The translations under genes and the position numbers were made by a program. A DNA stretch of 64,000 nt from the NCBI GenBank assembly GCA_902543485.1, contig CACBYP010000002.1:62001-126000 (forward strand), in the 5' to 3' direction. Origin of the DNA: an uncultured Pelagibacteraceae bacterium (GTDB lineage Bacteria > Pseudomonadota > Alphaproteobacteria > Pelagibacterales > Pelagibacteraceae). Shown here piece after piece: positions 25,299 to 34,832 of this stretch. Within the stretch, counting starts at the first letter, position 1. Each line of letters starts with the position of its first letter. Under the pieces are notes generated by a model. It made no database searches, had not been told where the DNA came from, and saw only the letters and a list, made by a program, of their open reading frames with translations.

Positions 25299-27125
25299 AT
25301 GACAACATCAATACGTAACATCACCATAATTGCTCACGTTGACCATGGCAAGACTACTTTGATTGATAACTTAATGAAACAGAGTGGTTCTTTTAGAGAA
25401 AATGAAGTTGTTGATGAAAGACTGATGGACTCCGGCGAACTTGAAAAGGAAAGAGGTATTACAATTCTTGCCAAACCAGCTTCAATAAATTGGAAAGATT
25501 CTAGAATTAATATTATTGATACACCTGGACACAGAGATTTTGCTGCAGAAGTTGAAAGAGTTCTTAGTATGGCTGATGGTGCACTATTGTTAATAGATTC
25601 AGCCGAAGGAGTAATGCCTCAAACTAAATTTGTATTAGCTAAAGCACTTAAACAAGGCCTTAAACCAATAGTAGTTATTAATAAATTAGACAAGGCTGAC
25701 CAAAGAGCCGATGAAGTTTTAAATGAGACTTTTGACTTATTTGTCAGCTTAGATGCCAATGAAGAACAATTAGACTTTCCAGTTATTTACGCAAGTGGAA
25801 GATCTGGCTGGGCATCTCATGAAATAGATGGTCCAAGAGAGAATTTAAATCCATTATTAGATTTAGTAATAGACCATGTTAAGCCAGCAGAATTCGACAA
25901 GTCCAAGCCTTTTGCAATGCTTTCGACCCTTTTATATGCTGATAGTTTTTTGGGTAGAAGTTTAGTTGGTAGAATTTCTCAAGGTACTGCAAAAGCAAAC
26001 CAACAAATCAAGGCAATTAATCTTGTTGGAGAAAAAGTTGATGAAGGAAGGTTGACTAAAATATTTAGATACGAGGGTACAAAAAAAGTACCAATAGAAG
26101 TTGGTGAAGCTGGAGATATTGTAGTTATAGCTGGATTAGAAAAAGCAAATGTTGCTGATACAATATGTGATACTGAGGTAGATATACCAATTCAAGCAAC
26201 CCCTATTGATCCACCAACGATGTCTATTAAAATAACAGTAAATAGTTCTCCATTAGCTGGAACTGAGGGTAAAAAACTTACAAGTACTCAAATTAGAGAG
26301 AGATTGGTTCAAGAGGCCCAGAATAATGTCGGGATTTCATTTTCAGAAAATGAAAACAAAGATTCATTTGAAATAAGTGGAAGAGGTGAATTGATGTTAG
26401 AAATATTATTAACACAAATGAGACGTGAAGGATTTGAAATGACGGTAAGTCCTCCGAGAGTTTTATTTCAAAAAAATGAAAATGGTGAAAAATTAGAACC
26501 TATTGAAGAAATTACTATGGATCTTGACGAAGAATTCTCTTCTAAAGTCATAGACTCCATGAATAAAAGAAAAGGTAAATTAATAGATCTTAAAGATACT
26601 GGAAAAAATAAAAAACGATTAATCTTTCATGCACCAACTAGAGGTTTAATGGGATACACCAGTAGATTTCTTACTCTAACTAAAGGAACAGGAGTAATAA
26701 ACAGAATATTTCATTCTTATGGAAAATTTGAGGGAGATATGGAAGGCAGAAGAAATGGTGCATTAATTTCTATGGAACAAGGAAAAGCAGTAGCATTTGC
26801 AATTTATAATCTACAGGCAAGAGGAGAAATGTTTGTTACTCATAACGATCCAGTTTATTCTGGTATGATTGTAGGTTTGTCACCTAAACCTGGTGATATG
26901 ATTATAAATGTCATGAAAGGTAAAAAACTTACAAATATGAGGACACAAGGAACAGATGAAAATGTTGTTTTAACTCCTGTAAGAAAGATGTCTATCGCTG
27001 AACAATTGAGCATGTTAAATTCTGATGAAGCACTAGAAATTACACCAAATTCATGCAGATTAAGGAAAGCTGTGCTTGATCCTCACGAGAGAAAAAAGCT
27101 CTCTAAATTATCAGAAGCTTCTTAA
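25299..27125 (+). CDS. typA: Translational GTPase TypA/BipA
   Basis: IIAHVDHGKTTLIDNLMKQSG, ERGITILAKPASI, 608 aa. Confidence 0.97.
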   Translation: MTTSIRNITIIAHVDHGKTTLIDNLMKQSGSFRENEVVDERLMDSGELEKERGITILAKPASINWKDSRINIIDTPGHRDFAAEVERVLSMADGALLLIDSAEGVMPQTKFVLAKALKQGLKPIVVINKLDKADQRADEVLNETFDLFVSLDANEEQLDFPVIYASGRSGWASHEIDGPRENLNPLLDLVIDHVKPAEFDKSKPFAMLSTLLYADSFLGRSLVGRISQGTAKANQQIKAINLVGEKVDEGRLTKIFRYEGTKKVPIEVGEAGDIVVIAGLEKANVADTICDTEVDIPIQATPIDPPTMSIKITVNSSPLAGTEGKKLTSTQIRERLVQEAQNNVGISFSENENKDSFEISGRGELMLEILLTQMRREGFEMTVSPPRVLFQKNENGEKLEPIEEITMDLDEEFSSKVIDSMNKRKGKLIDLKDTGKNKKRLIFHAPTRGLMGYTSRFLTLTKGTGVINRIFHSYGKFEGDMEGRRNGALISMEQGKAVAFAIYNLQARGEMFVTHNDPVYSGMIVGLSPKPGDMIINVMKGKKLTNMRTQGTDENVVLTPVRKMSIAEQLSMLNSDEALEITPNSCRLRKAVLDPHERKKLSKLSEAS

Positions 27126-27132
27126 AAAATTA

Positions 27133-27588
27133 TTATTCAGATTTATTTTTGGTAAAAGGCAGCCACTTTTCAAACGCTGATTTACTAGGTCCGTCGTATG
27201 GAATTGAGTAAGAGTTTGTTCTTGTCAATACTTCAATTCCTTTAGAGAAAACAAAAATAAAAACTATGACAAAAACGATTGTCATAACTTTAAATGGATC
27301 AAAATTTTTTGTCTTAAAAACACTAACAGCTTTTGCTTCAGCTCTATGAAATTGTTTAAACGTATAATAAACAGCAAATATTAAACCTATATGAGCAACA
27401 TATGTCCCTGCCCAACCAAATGCAAAAGTGGCATATGAAAATACGTATAAACTAAATACTGTTGTCCATATAAAACTTAAAACTAATAATATTTGTAGTC
27501 TCACAGTTTTAGGAAGAGCTCTTAAATCATTTTTACTATCGTCAAATAGTATATTTGCTGATTCTTTCATCCAATTTTTTATAGACAT
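27133..27588 (-). CDS. Hypothetical membrane protein
   Basis: 151 aa, multiple TM segments; no family recognised. Confidence 0.6.
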   Translation of the reverse strand: MSIKNWMKESANILFDDSKNDLRALPKTVRLQILLVLSFIWTTVFSLYVFSYATFAFGWAGTYVAHIGLIFAVYYTFKQFHRAEAKAVSVFKTKNFDPFKVMTIVFVIVFIFVFSKGIEVLTRTNSYSIPYDGPSKSAFEKWLPFTKNKSE

Positions 27589-27648
27589 AATTTATATTTA
27601 CAATTTTTATTCAGTATTAACAATCGACTAATTGTCCACTAAAAACAT

Positions 27649-28296
27649 TTACTTCGTAACTTTATCCACAATATAAATTCCTAAAGCTACAGCAGGGCCT
27701 ATCCCAAATGCAAATATTATAGTGCCCAAACCAACAGTTCCTCCCAAATACCAACCAGATATAACAGCTGAAATTTCTAAAGTAGCTCGAATTAAAGCAA
27801 TAGGAAGTTGCGTTTTTTTTGTTAGACCTGTCATCAGTCCATCTCTAGGACCAGGACCTAAATTTGCAATTAAGTATATGCCGCTTCCTAAACCGACAAG
27901 TAAAACAGAAAATACAGCAAGAATATATTTTGAAAAAGTAGCTAAAGGAGGATCAAAAAGAAAAAGCGTCAAATCAATTATGGCTGCTATAATTAAAATA
28001 TTTAAAATTGTACCAATTCCTGGTTTTTGTTTTAGTGGAAACCAAAACCCTAAAACAACAATACTTATTATTAATGTAGATAAACCAATCGAAATATTTA
28101 ATATGTTTGATAACCCTTCTGCAAGAACAGACCATGGAGAATTACCAGTCGTAGAAACTAATAAAAGGCCCTCACCCAACCCAAATAAAGACAAACCAAT
28201 ACATAAAAGTAAAAAAGTTGTAAATTTAGGTTTTAAATTTAAAGGTTTTTCTGAGCTCCAGGATTTTGAGGGAATATTTTTAATGGTTAAAAACAT
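27649..28296 (-). CDS. YczE/YyaS/YitT-like membrane protein
   Basis: LLLVSTTGNSPWSVLAEGLSN, NLGPGPRDGLMTGLTKKT. Confidence 0.75.
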   Translation of the reverse strand: MFLTIKNIPSKSWSSEKPLNLKPKFTTFLLLCIGLSLFGLGEGLLLVSTTGNSPWSVLAEGLSNILNISIGLSTLIISIVVLGFWFPLKQKPGIGTILNILIIAAIIDLTLFLFDPPLATFSKYILAVFSVLLVGLGSGIYLIANLGPGPRDGLMTGLTKKTQLPIALIRATLEISAVISGWYLGGTVGLGTIIFAFGIGPAVALGIYIVDKVTK

Positions 28297-28375
28297 AATT
28301 CTTTAGACTATTTATCTTTTAAACATAAAAATTCTATATAAAGTTCTGACAAGTTAGTTAAAATAATATGAAATA

Positions 28376-29053
28376 ATGAGAAAATTCTTAATAATATTAT
28401 TAGTTTTATCTCCTCTTTTTTTACAAGCACATACTGATCACTATAAAAATTATTCAAACATAGAAATGGAGATATTTAAAGATGATGAAAAAATTGGAGA
28501 AAGTATTTTCACATTTAAAAAAGAAGAAAATAAATTTATTGTAAAAAATACAACCAATTTTGAAGTGAAATTATTGGGTGTTACAGTATTCTCTATAAAT
28601 AGTAGAGGTACTGAAGAATATATTGGAGACCAATTAATTTCATTTAACTCAGAAACATTTCAAAACAATAAGAGAAAATATGTAAATTTAATTTTTGATG
28701 AAAAAAAAGAGAAGTTTATAATTGATGGATCATCATATAAGGGTGAGGCGGATAGAGAAAATATAATCGGTCATTGGTGGAATCATAGAATTTTGCAAAC
28801 TGAAACACAAATAAGTCCATTATCTGGAAGTGTAAAAAAACAAAACATAGAATTTTTAGGAAAAGGAAAAATTAAACTTTATAATAAAGAATATGATGTA
28901 GAACATTTTAGACTTTTTTCTACCAACCCAAATCTATCTGATGATAAAAAATTAAATTTTGAAATATGGTACGATAAAAAAAAGGCATTGATTATAAAAG
29001 TGGCTTATAAAAGAATGGGTCTATGGGAATATAGACTAAAAAAAATTCAATAA
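28376..29053 (+). CDS. Secreted hypothetical protein (DUF6134-like)
   Basis: Signal peptide MRKFLIILLVLSPLFLQAH; beta-rich, IIGHWWNHRILQTETQISPLSG. Confidence 0.55.
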   Translation: MRKFLIILLVLSPLFLQAHTDHYKNYSNIEMEIFKDDEKIGESIFTFKKEENKFIVKNTTNFEVKLLGVTVFSINSRGTEEYIGDQLISFNSETFQNNKRKYVNLIFDEKKEKFIIDGSSYKGEADRENIIGHWWNHRILQTETQISPLSGSVKKQNIEFLGKGKIKLYNKEYDVEHFRLFSTNPNLSDDKKLNFEIWYDKKKALIIKVAYKRMGLWEYRLKKIQ

Positions 29054-30370
29054 TTATTTTCCCGCTACTGTCATTTGATTAATCAACAAAGTAGGAGCAT
29101 TTGTTGAGTACTTCATCTCTAAATCATTTGCCAAAGTAATATTCTTAAACATTTCCTTAAAATTTCCAGCTATAGTTATTTCACTTACCGGGTAAGTTAA
29201 TTCTCCATCCTCAACCATAAATCCTGACGCTCCAACTGAGTAATCTCCTGTAATAATATTGCCTCCATGGCCTATAGTCTCTGTTATATATAGAAACTTT
29301 TTTTCTGAATTTAGCAAATCCTTAAAACTTAAGGTACCGTTTTCAAAATATAAGTTTGTTGTTCCTCCAGACCTACCATTAGATTTTAAATTTAACTTTT
29401 TACCATAATAAGTATCAATTAAATAATTTTTTAAAATACCATTCTCAACTAGTTTCAAAGAATTGGTTTCAACCCCCTCGCTATCAAAGTTTTGGGAACC
29501 TAATCCTTTTTCAATTTTTGGATCATCAATGATATTAATTGAATTTGGAAAAACTTCAGAATTGATTTGATCTTTTAAAAAAGAAGTTCCTCTTGCAATA
29601 GCACTTGCACTAATTGCACTTGCTAGTGTGCTTAGTATTCCTTTAGAAATTCTTTTATCGAATATGACTCCAATTCTTTCACTCTTGATTTTTTTTGGAC
29701 CTAACTTTTTTATTGCTTTGTCGGCAGCTATTTTTCCAATTTCTTCTGGCTCCATCATATCTTCCAAGAATCTTGTGCTACCAAACTCATAATCTCTTTC
29801 CATTGCACCGTTAATTCTTGATACAGCTACACATGAAGATGAAAAATTTGAGGTTTTGTATCCACCTAAAAAACCATTGCTGTTTGCGAGTATAAAATTA
29901 TTTTTATTTTCGGTAAAACCAGCTTCAGTATTAATTATTTTTTCGTCCGTTGATGCTGTCTCTTCAACTTTTTTTAAAAATTCAATCTTTTTATCATTTG
30001 GATAATGTGTTTCATCATAGAGATTAAGGTCTCTTATCTCTTTAGACATTAAATCTTTATCTGGTAACGAATTATTTTCATCTGATGGAGTAATTTTTGT
30101 AGCATCAATACAACGTTCTATTAGTTTTTCTAAGTTTGATTTAGATAAATCTGATGAATTAATGCTTGATTTTTTTTTCTCTATATAAGTAGTTAAATTG
30201 ACAGCAAAACTATCTGCTCTATTTGACTCGTCTAACTTTTTGTTTCTAAAACTAACATTTTCTGAGACAGAGTGAATTACTTTTACACCCACATCTGTTG
30301 CTCCTAGTTTTTTAGAGTTTTCAATACAATAAGACGCTATATCTTTTAAAAATTCCTGATCCCTTATCAT
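29054..30370 (-). CDS. pmbA: TldE/PmbA family metalloprotease subunit
   Basis: 438 aa; SEVFPNSINIIDDP, TETIGHGGNIITGDYSVGASGFMVEDGELTYPVSEITIAGNF. Confidence 0.93.
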   Translation of the reverse strand: MIRDQEFLKDIASYCIENSKKLGATDVGVKVIHSVSENVSFRNKKLDESNRADSFAVNLTTYIEKKKSSINSSDLSKSNLEKLIERCIDATKITPSDENNSLPDKDLMSKEIRDLNLYDETHYPNDKKIEFLKKVEETASTDEKIINTEAGFTENKNNFILANSNGFLGGYKTSNFSSSCVAVSRINGAMERDYEFGSTRFLEDMMEPEEIGKIAADKAIKKLGPKKIKSERIGVIFDKRISKGILSTLASAISASAIARGTSFLKDQINSEVFPNSINIIDDPKIEKGLGSQNFDSEGVETNSLKLVENGILKNYLIDTYYGKKLNLKSNGRSGGTTNLYFENGTLSFKDLLNSEKKFLYITETIGHGGNIITGDYSVGASGFMVEDGELTYPVSEITIAGNFKEMFKNITLANDLEMKYSTNAPTLLINQMTVAGK

Positions 30371-30375
30371 TTAGA

Positions 30376-31788
30376 TTAAAGTTTTGTTCCACCAACAGTC
30401 ATCTTATTTATAAGAATTGATGGCTGAGCTACTCCTACTGGAACACCTTGTCCAGCTTTACCACATGTCCCAATACCTGGATCTAATTTCATATCATTAC
30501 CAACTAATGAAACTTCTTTTAAAATTGACGGTCCATCTCCAATTAATGTAGCACCTTTGATTGGTGATCCTATTTTGCCATTATTGATTTCATATGCTTC
30601 CGTACAGTTAAAAACAAATTTTCCTGAAGTTATGTCTACTTGTCCTCCCCCAAAACTTACAGCGAAAATACCTTTATCAACTGAACTTATCATTTCATCT
30701 TGTGAATATTTACCTGACAACATCATTGTATTTCTCATTCTTGGTAAAACCACATGTTTATAACTTTCTCTTCTTCCACTACCTGTTGACTTAGTTCCCA
30801 TCAGACGAGCGTTTAAACGGTCTTGCATATAGTTTTTTAAAATTCCATTTTCTATTAAAACTGTATTTTCAGTAGGCGTTCCTTCATCATCTATCGTTAA
30901 ACTTCCTCTTCTTTGATGTAAGGTCCCGTCATCTACAATCGTAACTCCTTCGCTGGCTACTTGCTGCCCCATTAAACTATGAAATGCTGAAGTTTTTTTT
31001 CTATTAAAATCTCCTTCAAGACCATGTCCGATTGCTTCGTGAATTAAAATTGCTGGCCATCCAGGACCTAAAACAACTTTCATTTCTCCTGCTGGCGCTG
31101 ATTTGCTTTCTAAATTGACATTTGCGATTCTAAAAGCTTCATCACAAACATCTTTCCAGCTCCCATCTTTTAGATAATCATCATAACTTTGTCTTCCTCC
31201 AACTCCATAAACACCTGTTTCTTTTTTTCCATCTTTTTCTAAAACAACGGAAACATTGAATCTGACTAGTGGTCTATCATCTTTCAAAATTTGATTATCA
31301 GATCTAATAATTTCTATTGATTTATGTTCACCTAAAAAATTTGCAGTTACTTGATTTACAATTGAGCCTTTTGATCTTAAATAGTTATTAACACTTTTCA
31401 GCAAATCTATCTTTGAATCGAAAGTCTTGCTTTCAATAGGATTAATATTTTCGTAATATTTGCTGTTAGTTTTAGGAATTTCATGGTTGTAGGTTCCTTT
31501 TTTTGACTTTAACGTATCTTTTAAATTATCGCTTGATTTTCTTAGTGACTCTTTTGAAATATCATTAGAATGAGAGTATGCAACAACTTCGCCTGTAACA
31601 GCTCTGAAACCATATCCTTGATCAGAATTATAAGTTGAACTCTTTATTTTATTATCATCTAAAACAATAGACTCAGATTTATGATTTTCTAAATATAATT
31701 CTCCGTCATCGCAATTTTTTAAGGTTTCAGTAACAATTGCTTCAGCTTGTGATGTATCTATATCTGTTTCTTTGAAGAAATTTGACAT
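30376..31788 (-). CDS. tldD: TldD family metalloprotease
   Basis: HEAIGHGLEGDFNRKKTSAF zinc motif; TSGKFVFNCTEAYEINNGKIG. Confidence 0.95.
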   Translation of the reverse strand: MSNFFKETDIDTSQAEAIVTETLKNCDDGELYLENHKSESIVLDDNKIKSSTYNSDQGYGFRAVTGEVVAYSHSNDISKESLRKSSDNLKDTLKSKKGTYNHEIPKTNSKYYENINPIESKTFDSKIDLLKSVNNYLRSKGSIVNQVTANFLGEHKSIEIIRSDNQILKDDRPLVRFNVSVVLEKDGKKETGVYGVGGRQSYDDYLKDGSWKDVCDEAFRIANVNLESKSAPAGEMKVVLGPGWPAILIHEAIGHGLEGDFNRKKTSAFHSLMGQQVASEGVTIVDDGTLHQRRGSLTIDDEGTPTENTVLIENGILKNYMQDRLNARLMGTKSTGSGRRESYKHVVLPRMRNTMMLSGKYSQDEMISSVDKGIFAVSFGGGQVDITSGKFVFNCTEAYEINNGKIGSPIKGATLIGDGPSILKEVSLVGNDMKLDPGIGTCGKAGQGVPVGVAQPSILINKMTVGGTKL

Positions 31789-31867
31789 TCGAAGAATGTA
31801 GTAGTGATTATTAATATATCAACTGCTTATTTGGCACATTTGTAAAAATAAAATATTCAAATATAGT

Positions 31868-32218
31868 TTGATTATGAAGGTTTTTTTTAACAATTCATGC
31901 AAAATCTGCAGAGCAGAAATTAATATTTATAAAAAAGAAAACATAGAAAATTTGAATTGGATAGACATAACTAAAAATAAAAATGCTGAATTAGAAACAA
32001 AAAAAACTGATAAAGAGCTTCTAAGAAGACTTCATGTAGAACAAGATGGAAAAATCTATGTGGGTATTGATGCTTTTTTACTTATTTGGAAAAGTATTCC
32101 AAAATACAAGTTTCTTTATAAATTTTTTAAACTCCCTGTCATTTACCAGTTATTTTATGTTGGATATGAAATTGTAGCGTTCTTTTTGTATTTAAAAAAT
32201 AAACACCAACTAAACTAA
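31868..32218 (+). CDS. DCC/DUF393 thiol-oxidoreductase-like protein
   Basis: CKICRAEINIYKKENIENLNWIDI, LLRRLHVEQDGKIYVGIDAFLLIWKSIP. Confidence 0.8.
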   Translation: MIMKVFFNNSCKICRAEINIYKKENIENLNWIDITKNKNAELETKKTDKELLRRLHVEQDGKIYVGIDAFLLIWKSIPKYKFLYKFFKLPVIYQLFYVGYEIVAFFLYLKNKHQLN

Positions 32219-32508
32219 TGTTGAATAGCGTATAAAATCTGGGTTACAAAAGATAAAAATATAAAAAAAGAGAAAAATAAAATAAAATACATAACTGTAA
32301 CTGCTCTATTTCTCTTTCTCCTTAAAATAACAAATTTTTTATCATCAAGAAAAGAAATATCTCTATCACCTGGCACTGGATAATCATAACTCCATCTCCA
32401 TAAAGACGAACCAAATCTTTTATCTAGTTTATTATAATAATTTACCCAGGCCAATGACCAGATAAACATTAAGAATAAAAATGTTAAAGCTAAAAAAGTT
32501 GAGAACAT
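32215..32508 (-). CDS. Hypothetical membrane protein
   Basis: 97 aa, two TM segments. Confidence 0.5.
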   Translation of the reverse strand: MFSTFLALTFLFLMFIWSLAWVNYYNKLDKRFGSSLWRWSYDYPVPGDRDISFLDDKKFVILRRKRNRAVTVMYFILFFSFFIFLSFVTQILYAIQH

Positions 32509-32540
32509 AAATATATTAAATTATATTAAATTTTTTTTAT

Positions 32541-33260
32541 ATGTCTATCTGGGGAAGTTTAATTGGTGGGATGATCGGTTTTTCTTTAGGAGGACCGTTT
32601 GGGATGCTATTGGGTTCCCTAATTGGTGGAAAAGTATCAAGATCGAGATCAACATTTAAATCTTTTGCGCAACCTCAACAAGTTTTTGCATTAGCTCTCA
32701 TAGTTTTATCAGCTAAACTGAGTAAAGCAGACGGTCAGGTTAGTAGAGAGGAATTAATAGCGGTAAAAGATAAACTCAAAATTCCAGAACATGAATTAGA
32801 TCAAGTTGGAAAAATTTTTAATAAAGCTAAAGAAGAAAGCACTGGTTACGAACCATATGCAAAACAAATAGCTCAGATCTATCAAGGAAATATAAATGTG
32901 TTGGAAGAAGTAATTAATATATTATTTTATATTGCAGAAGCTGATGGAAATATAAGTGATCAAGAATTTAGAATGATACAACATGTTTCCCAATTATTTG
33001 GTCTTAGTGATGCTCAGTTCAATGGAATAGTTGAGGGTAGAAAATCATCAGATAAACTCAATCCATATGTGGTATTAGAGAGCAAACCTGATGATAATCT
33101 TACAGATATTAGAAAAAGATATTTAAAACTAAGTAAAGAACATCATCCTGACTTACTTCTAAGTAAAGGAGTTCCTCAGGAAGTTATTGAGGAAAGTAAA
33201 AAGAAAATGAGAGCTATTAATTCAGCCTGGGATCAAATCCAAAAGCTAAAGAGTAATTAA
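32541..33260 (+). CDS. TerB-like plus J-domain protein (DjlA-like)
   Basis: Gly-rich N-terminus, TerB-like acidic helices, C-terminal [16 protein letters not shown]-domain. Confidence 0.85.
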   Translation: MSIWGSLIGGMIGFSLGGPFGMLLGSLIGGKVSRSRSTFKSFAQPQQVFALALIVLSAKLSKADGQVSREELIAVKDKLKIPEHELDQVGKIFNKAKEESTGYEPYAKQIAQIYQGNINVLEEVINILFYIAEADGNISDQEFRMIQHVSQLFGLSDAQFNGIVEGRKSSDKLNPYVVLESKPDDNLTDIRKRYLKLSKEHHPDLLLSKGVPQEVIEESKKKMRAINSAWDQIQKLKSN

Positions 33261-34531
33261 AATTGCTCAGATTCTGTCGAGCCTTCCATTGCTGTTGTGG
33301 AGCTCTTTCCAGAACTTATTGTATTGGAAACTGCATCAAAATAAGAAGTGCCAACTTCTCGTTGATGTTTAACACTGGTATATCCGTCTTTTTCTCTAGC
33401 AAATTCATTTTGTTGTATTCTAGAGTAAGCAGTCATACCTTCCTTTTTATACTTTTCTGCAAGCTCGAAAATAGCAATATTTTGCGTATGGAAACCTGCT
33501 AAAGTTATAAATTGAAATTTATATCCCATCATTCCAATTTTAGTTTGAAATGTTGCAATCTCATCATCAGATAAATGTTTCTTCCAATTAAATGATGGAG
33601 AGCAATTATAAGCCAACATCTTTCCAGGAAATTTTGCATGTATTGCATCAGCAAACTTTTTTGCTTCTTCTAAATTAGGTGTTGCAGTTTCACACCATAT
33701 TAAATCTGCGTAAGGTGCATAAGCTAACCCTCTTGAGATTGCTTGATCAATACCATCTTTTACATAATAAAAGCCTTCAGGTGATCTTTCTCCAGTTAAA
33801 AACGGTTTGTCATTTTCATCAAAATCGTTTGTTATTAGTTTCGCAGCGTTGGCATCTGTTCTTGCAAGAATAATGAGAGGAACGTCGGCAATATCAGCTG
33901 CCAATCTTGCTGCTTTTAGATTTCGGACCATGGTTCCAGTAGGAACAAGTACCTTACCGCCCATATGTCCACATTTTTTTTCACTAGCTAGTTGGTCTTC
34001 AAAATGAACTCCGGCTGCGCCAGCTTTTATAAATTTTTTTGTTAGCTCAAATACATTTAACGGCCCGCCAAATCCTGCTTCACCATCTGCAATAATTGGC
34101 AACATGTAATCAGTTCTTTCGCTGCTATTCATATCTCCATCTGCTATTTCCATATGCTGAATTTGATCAGCTCTAATTAAAGAATTATTCATAGACTCAA
34201 CTAATTTAGGTGCGCTGTCGTAAGGATATAAAGATTGATCAGGATACATTTCACCAGCACTGTTTGCGTCTGCTGCAACTTGCCAACCACTTAAATAGAT
34301 CGCTTTTAAACCTGCTTTTGCATGTTGAACAGCTTGATTTCCTGATAAAGAACCAAGTGTGTTTACATATGGCTCTGTATTCAACAATCTCCAGAGTTTT
34401 TGAGATTGCTGTTTACACATTGAATACTCAATTCTAATAGATCCTCTTAGCCTTTCTACTTCATCTGGCTTATAATCCCTTTGTATTCCTGCAAATCTTT
34501 TCAACTCGTACGAGATTTTCTCGGCTGACAT
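33257..34531 (-). CDS. aceA: Isocitrate lyase
   Basis: [36 protein letters not shown] active-site motif. Confidence 0.97.
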   Translation of the reverse strand: MSAEKISYELKRFAGIQRDYKPDEVERLRGSIRIEYSMCKQQSQKLWRLLNTEPYVNTLGSLSGNQAVQHAKAGLKAIYLSGWQVAADANSAGEMYPDQSLYPYDSAPKLVESMNNSLIRADQIQHMEIADGDMNSSERTDYMLPIIADGEAGFGGPLNVFELTKKFIKAGAAGVHFEDQLASEKKCGHMGGKVLVPTGTMVRNLKAARLAADIADVPLIILARTDANAAKLITNDFDENDKPFLTGERSPEGFYYVKDGIDQAISRGLAYAPYADLIWCETATPNLEEAKKFADAIHAKFPGKMLAYNCSPSFNWKKHLSDDEIATFQTKIGMMGYKFQFITLAGFHTQNIAIFELAEKYKKEGMTAYSRIQQNEFAREKDGYTSVKHQREVGTSYFDAVSNTISSGKSSTTAMEGSTESEQF

Positions 34532-34560
34532 TATTCCCCCTTTAAAAAAACTAATTCTTT

Positions 34561-34722
34561 TTACTTTTCGTTATATTCTTCTGTAAACTCATTCATCCCA
34601 CTTGATCCCCAATCGCAGTGGTCATCTCTTAAATAAACCCCTCTGCTTCTATGCTCTTGGTGCTCTTGTTGATTTGTAGTTTGAGAACTAGTTTCAATGT
34701 TTTTTATAGTATTTTTGTCCAT
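34561..34722 (-). CDS. Small hydrophilic protein between aceA and its putative regulator
   Basis: Probable start MDKNT; ...[33 protein letters not shown] track start 34758 would place the operator repeats inside the gene. Confidence 0.5.
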   Translation of the reverse strand: MDKNTIKNIETSSQTTNQQEHQEHRSRGVYLRDDHCDWGSSGMNEFTEEYNEK

Positions 34723-34832
34723 GTAAACTTTATAATTTACAATATTTACAAAATCCACTTAAAATGTTAAAATTCTAGTAAATACAATAAATTTTTTGTA
34801 AATAATAATTTACAAAGTTTACAAATGGTAAA
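34723..34832. promoter_or_regulatory. GTAAA/TTTAC half-site cluster (candidate operator)
   Basis: Half-sites at 34723, 34736, 34745, 34778, 34798, 34809, 34818, 34828; TTTGTAAAT-aata-ATTTACAAA inverted repeat 34795-34816. Confidence 0.7.

Noticed and set aside
29054-31788. tldD/pmbA as part of a RiPP biosynthetic cluster
   Set aside because: No precursor peptide or modification enzyme nearby; TldD/E is widespread housekeeping.
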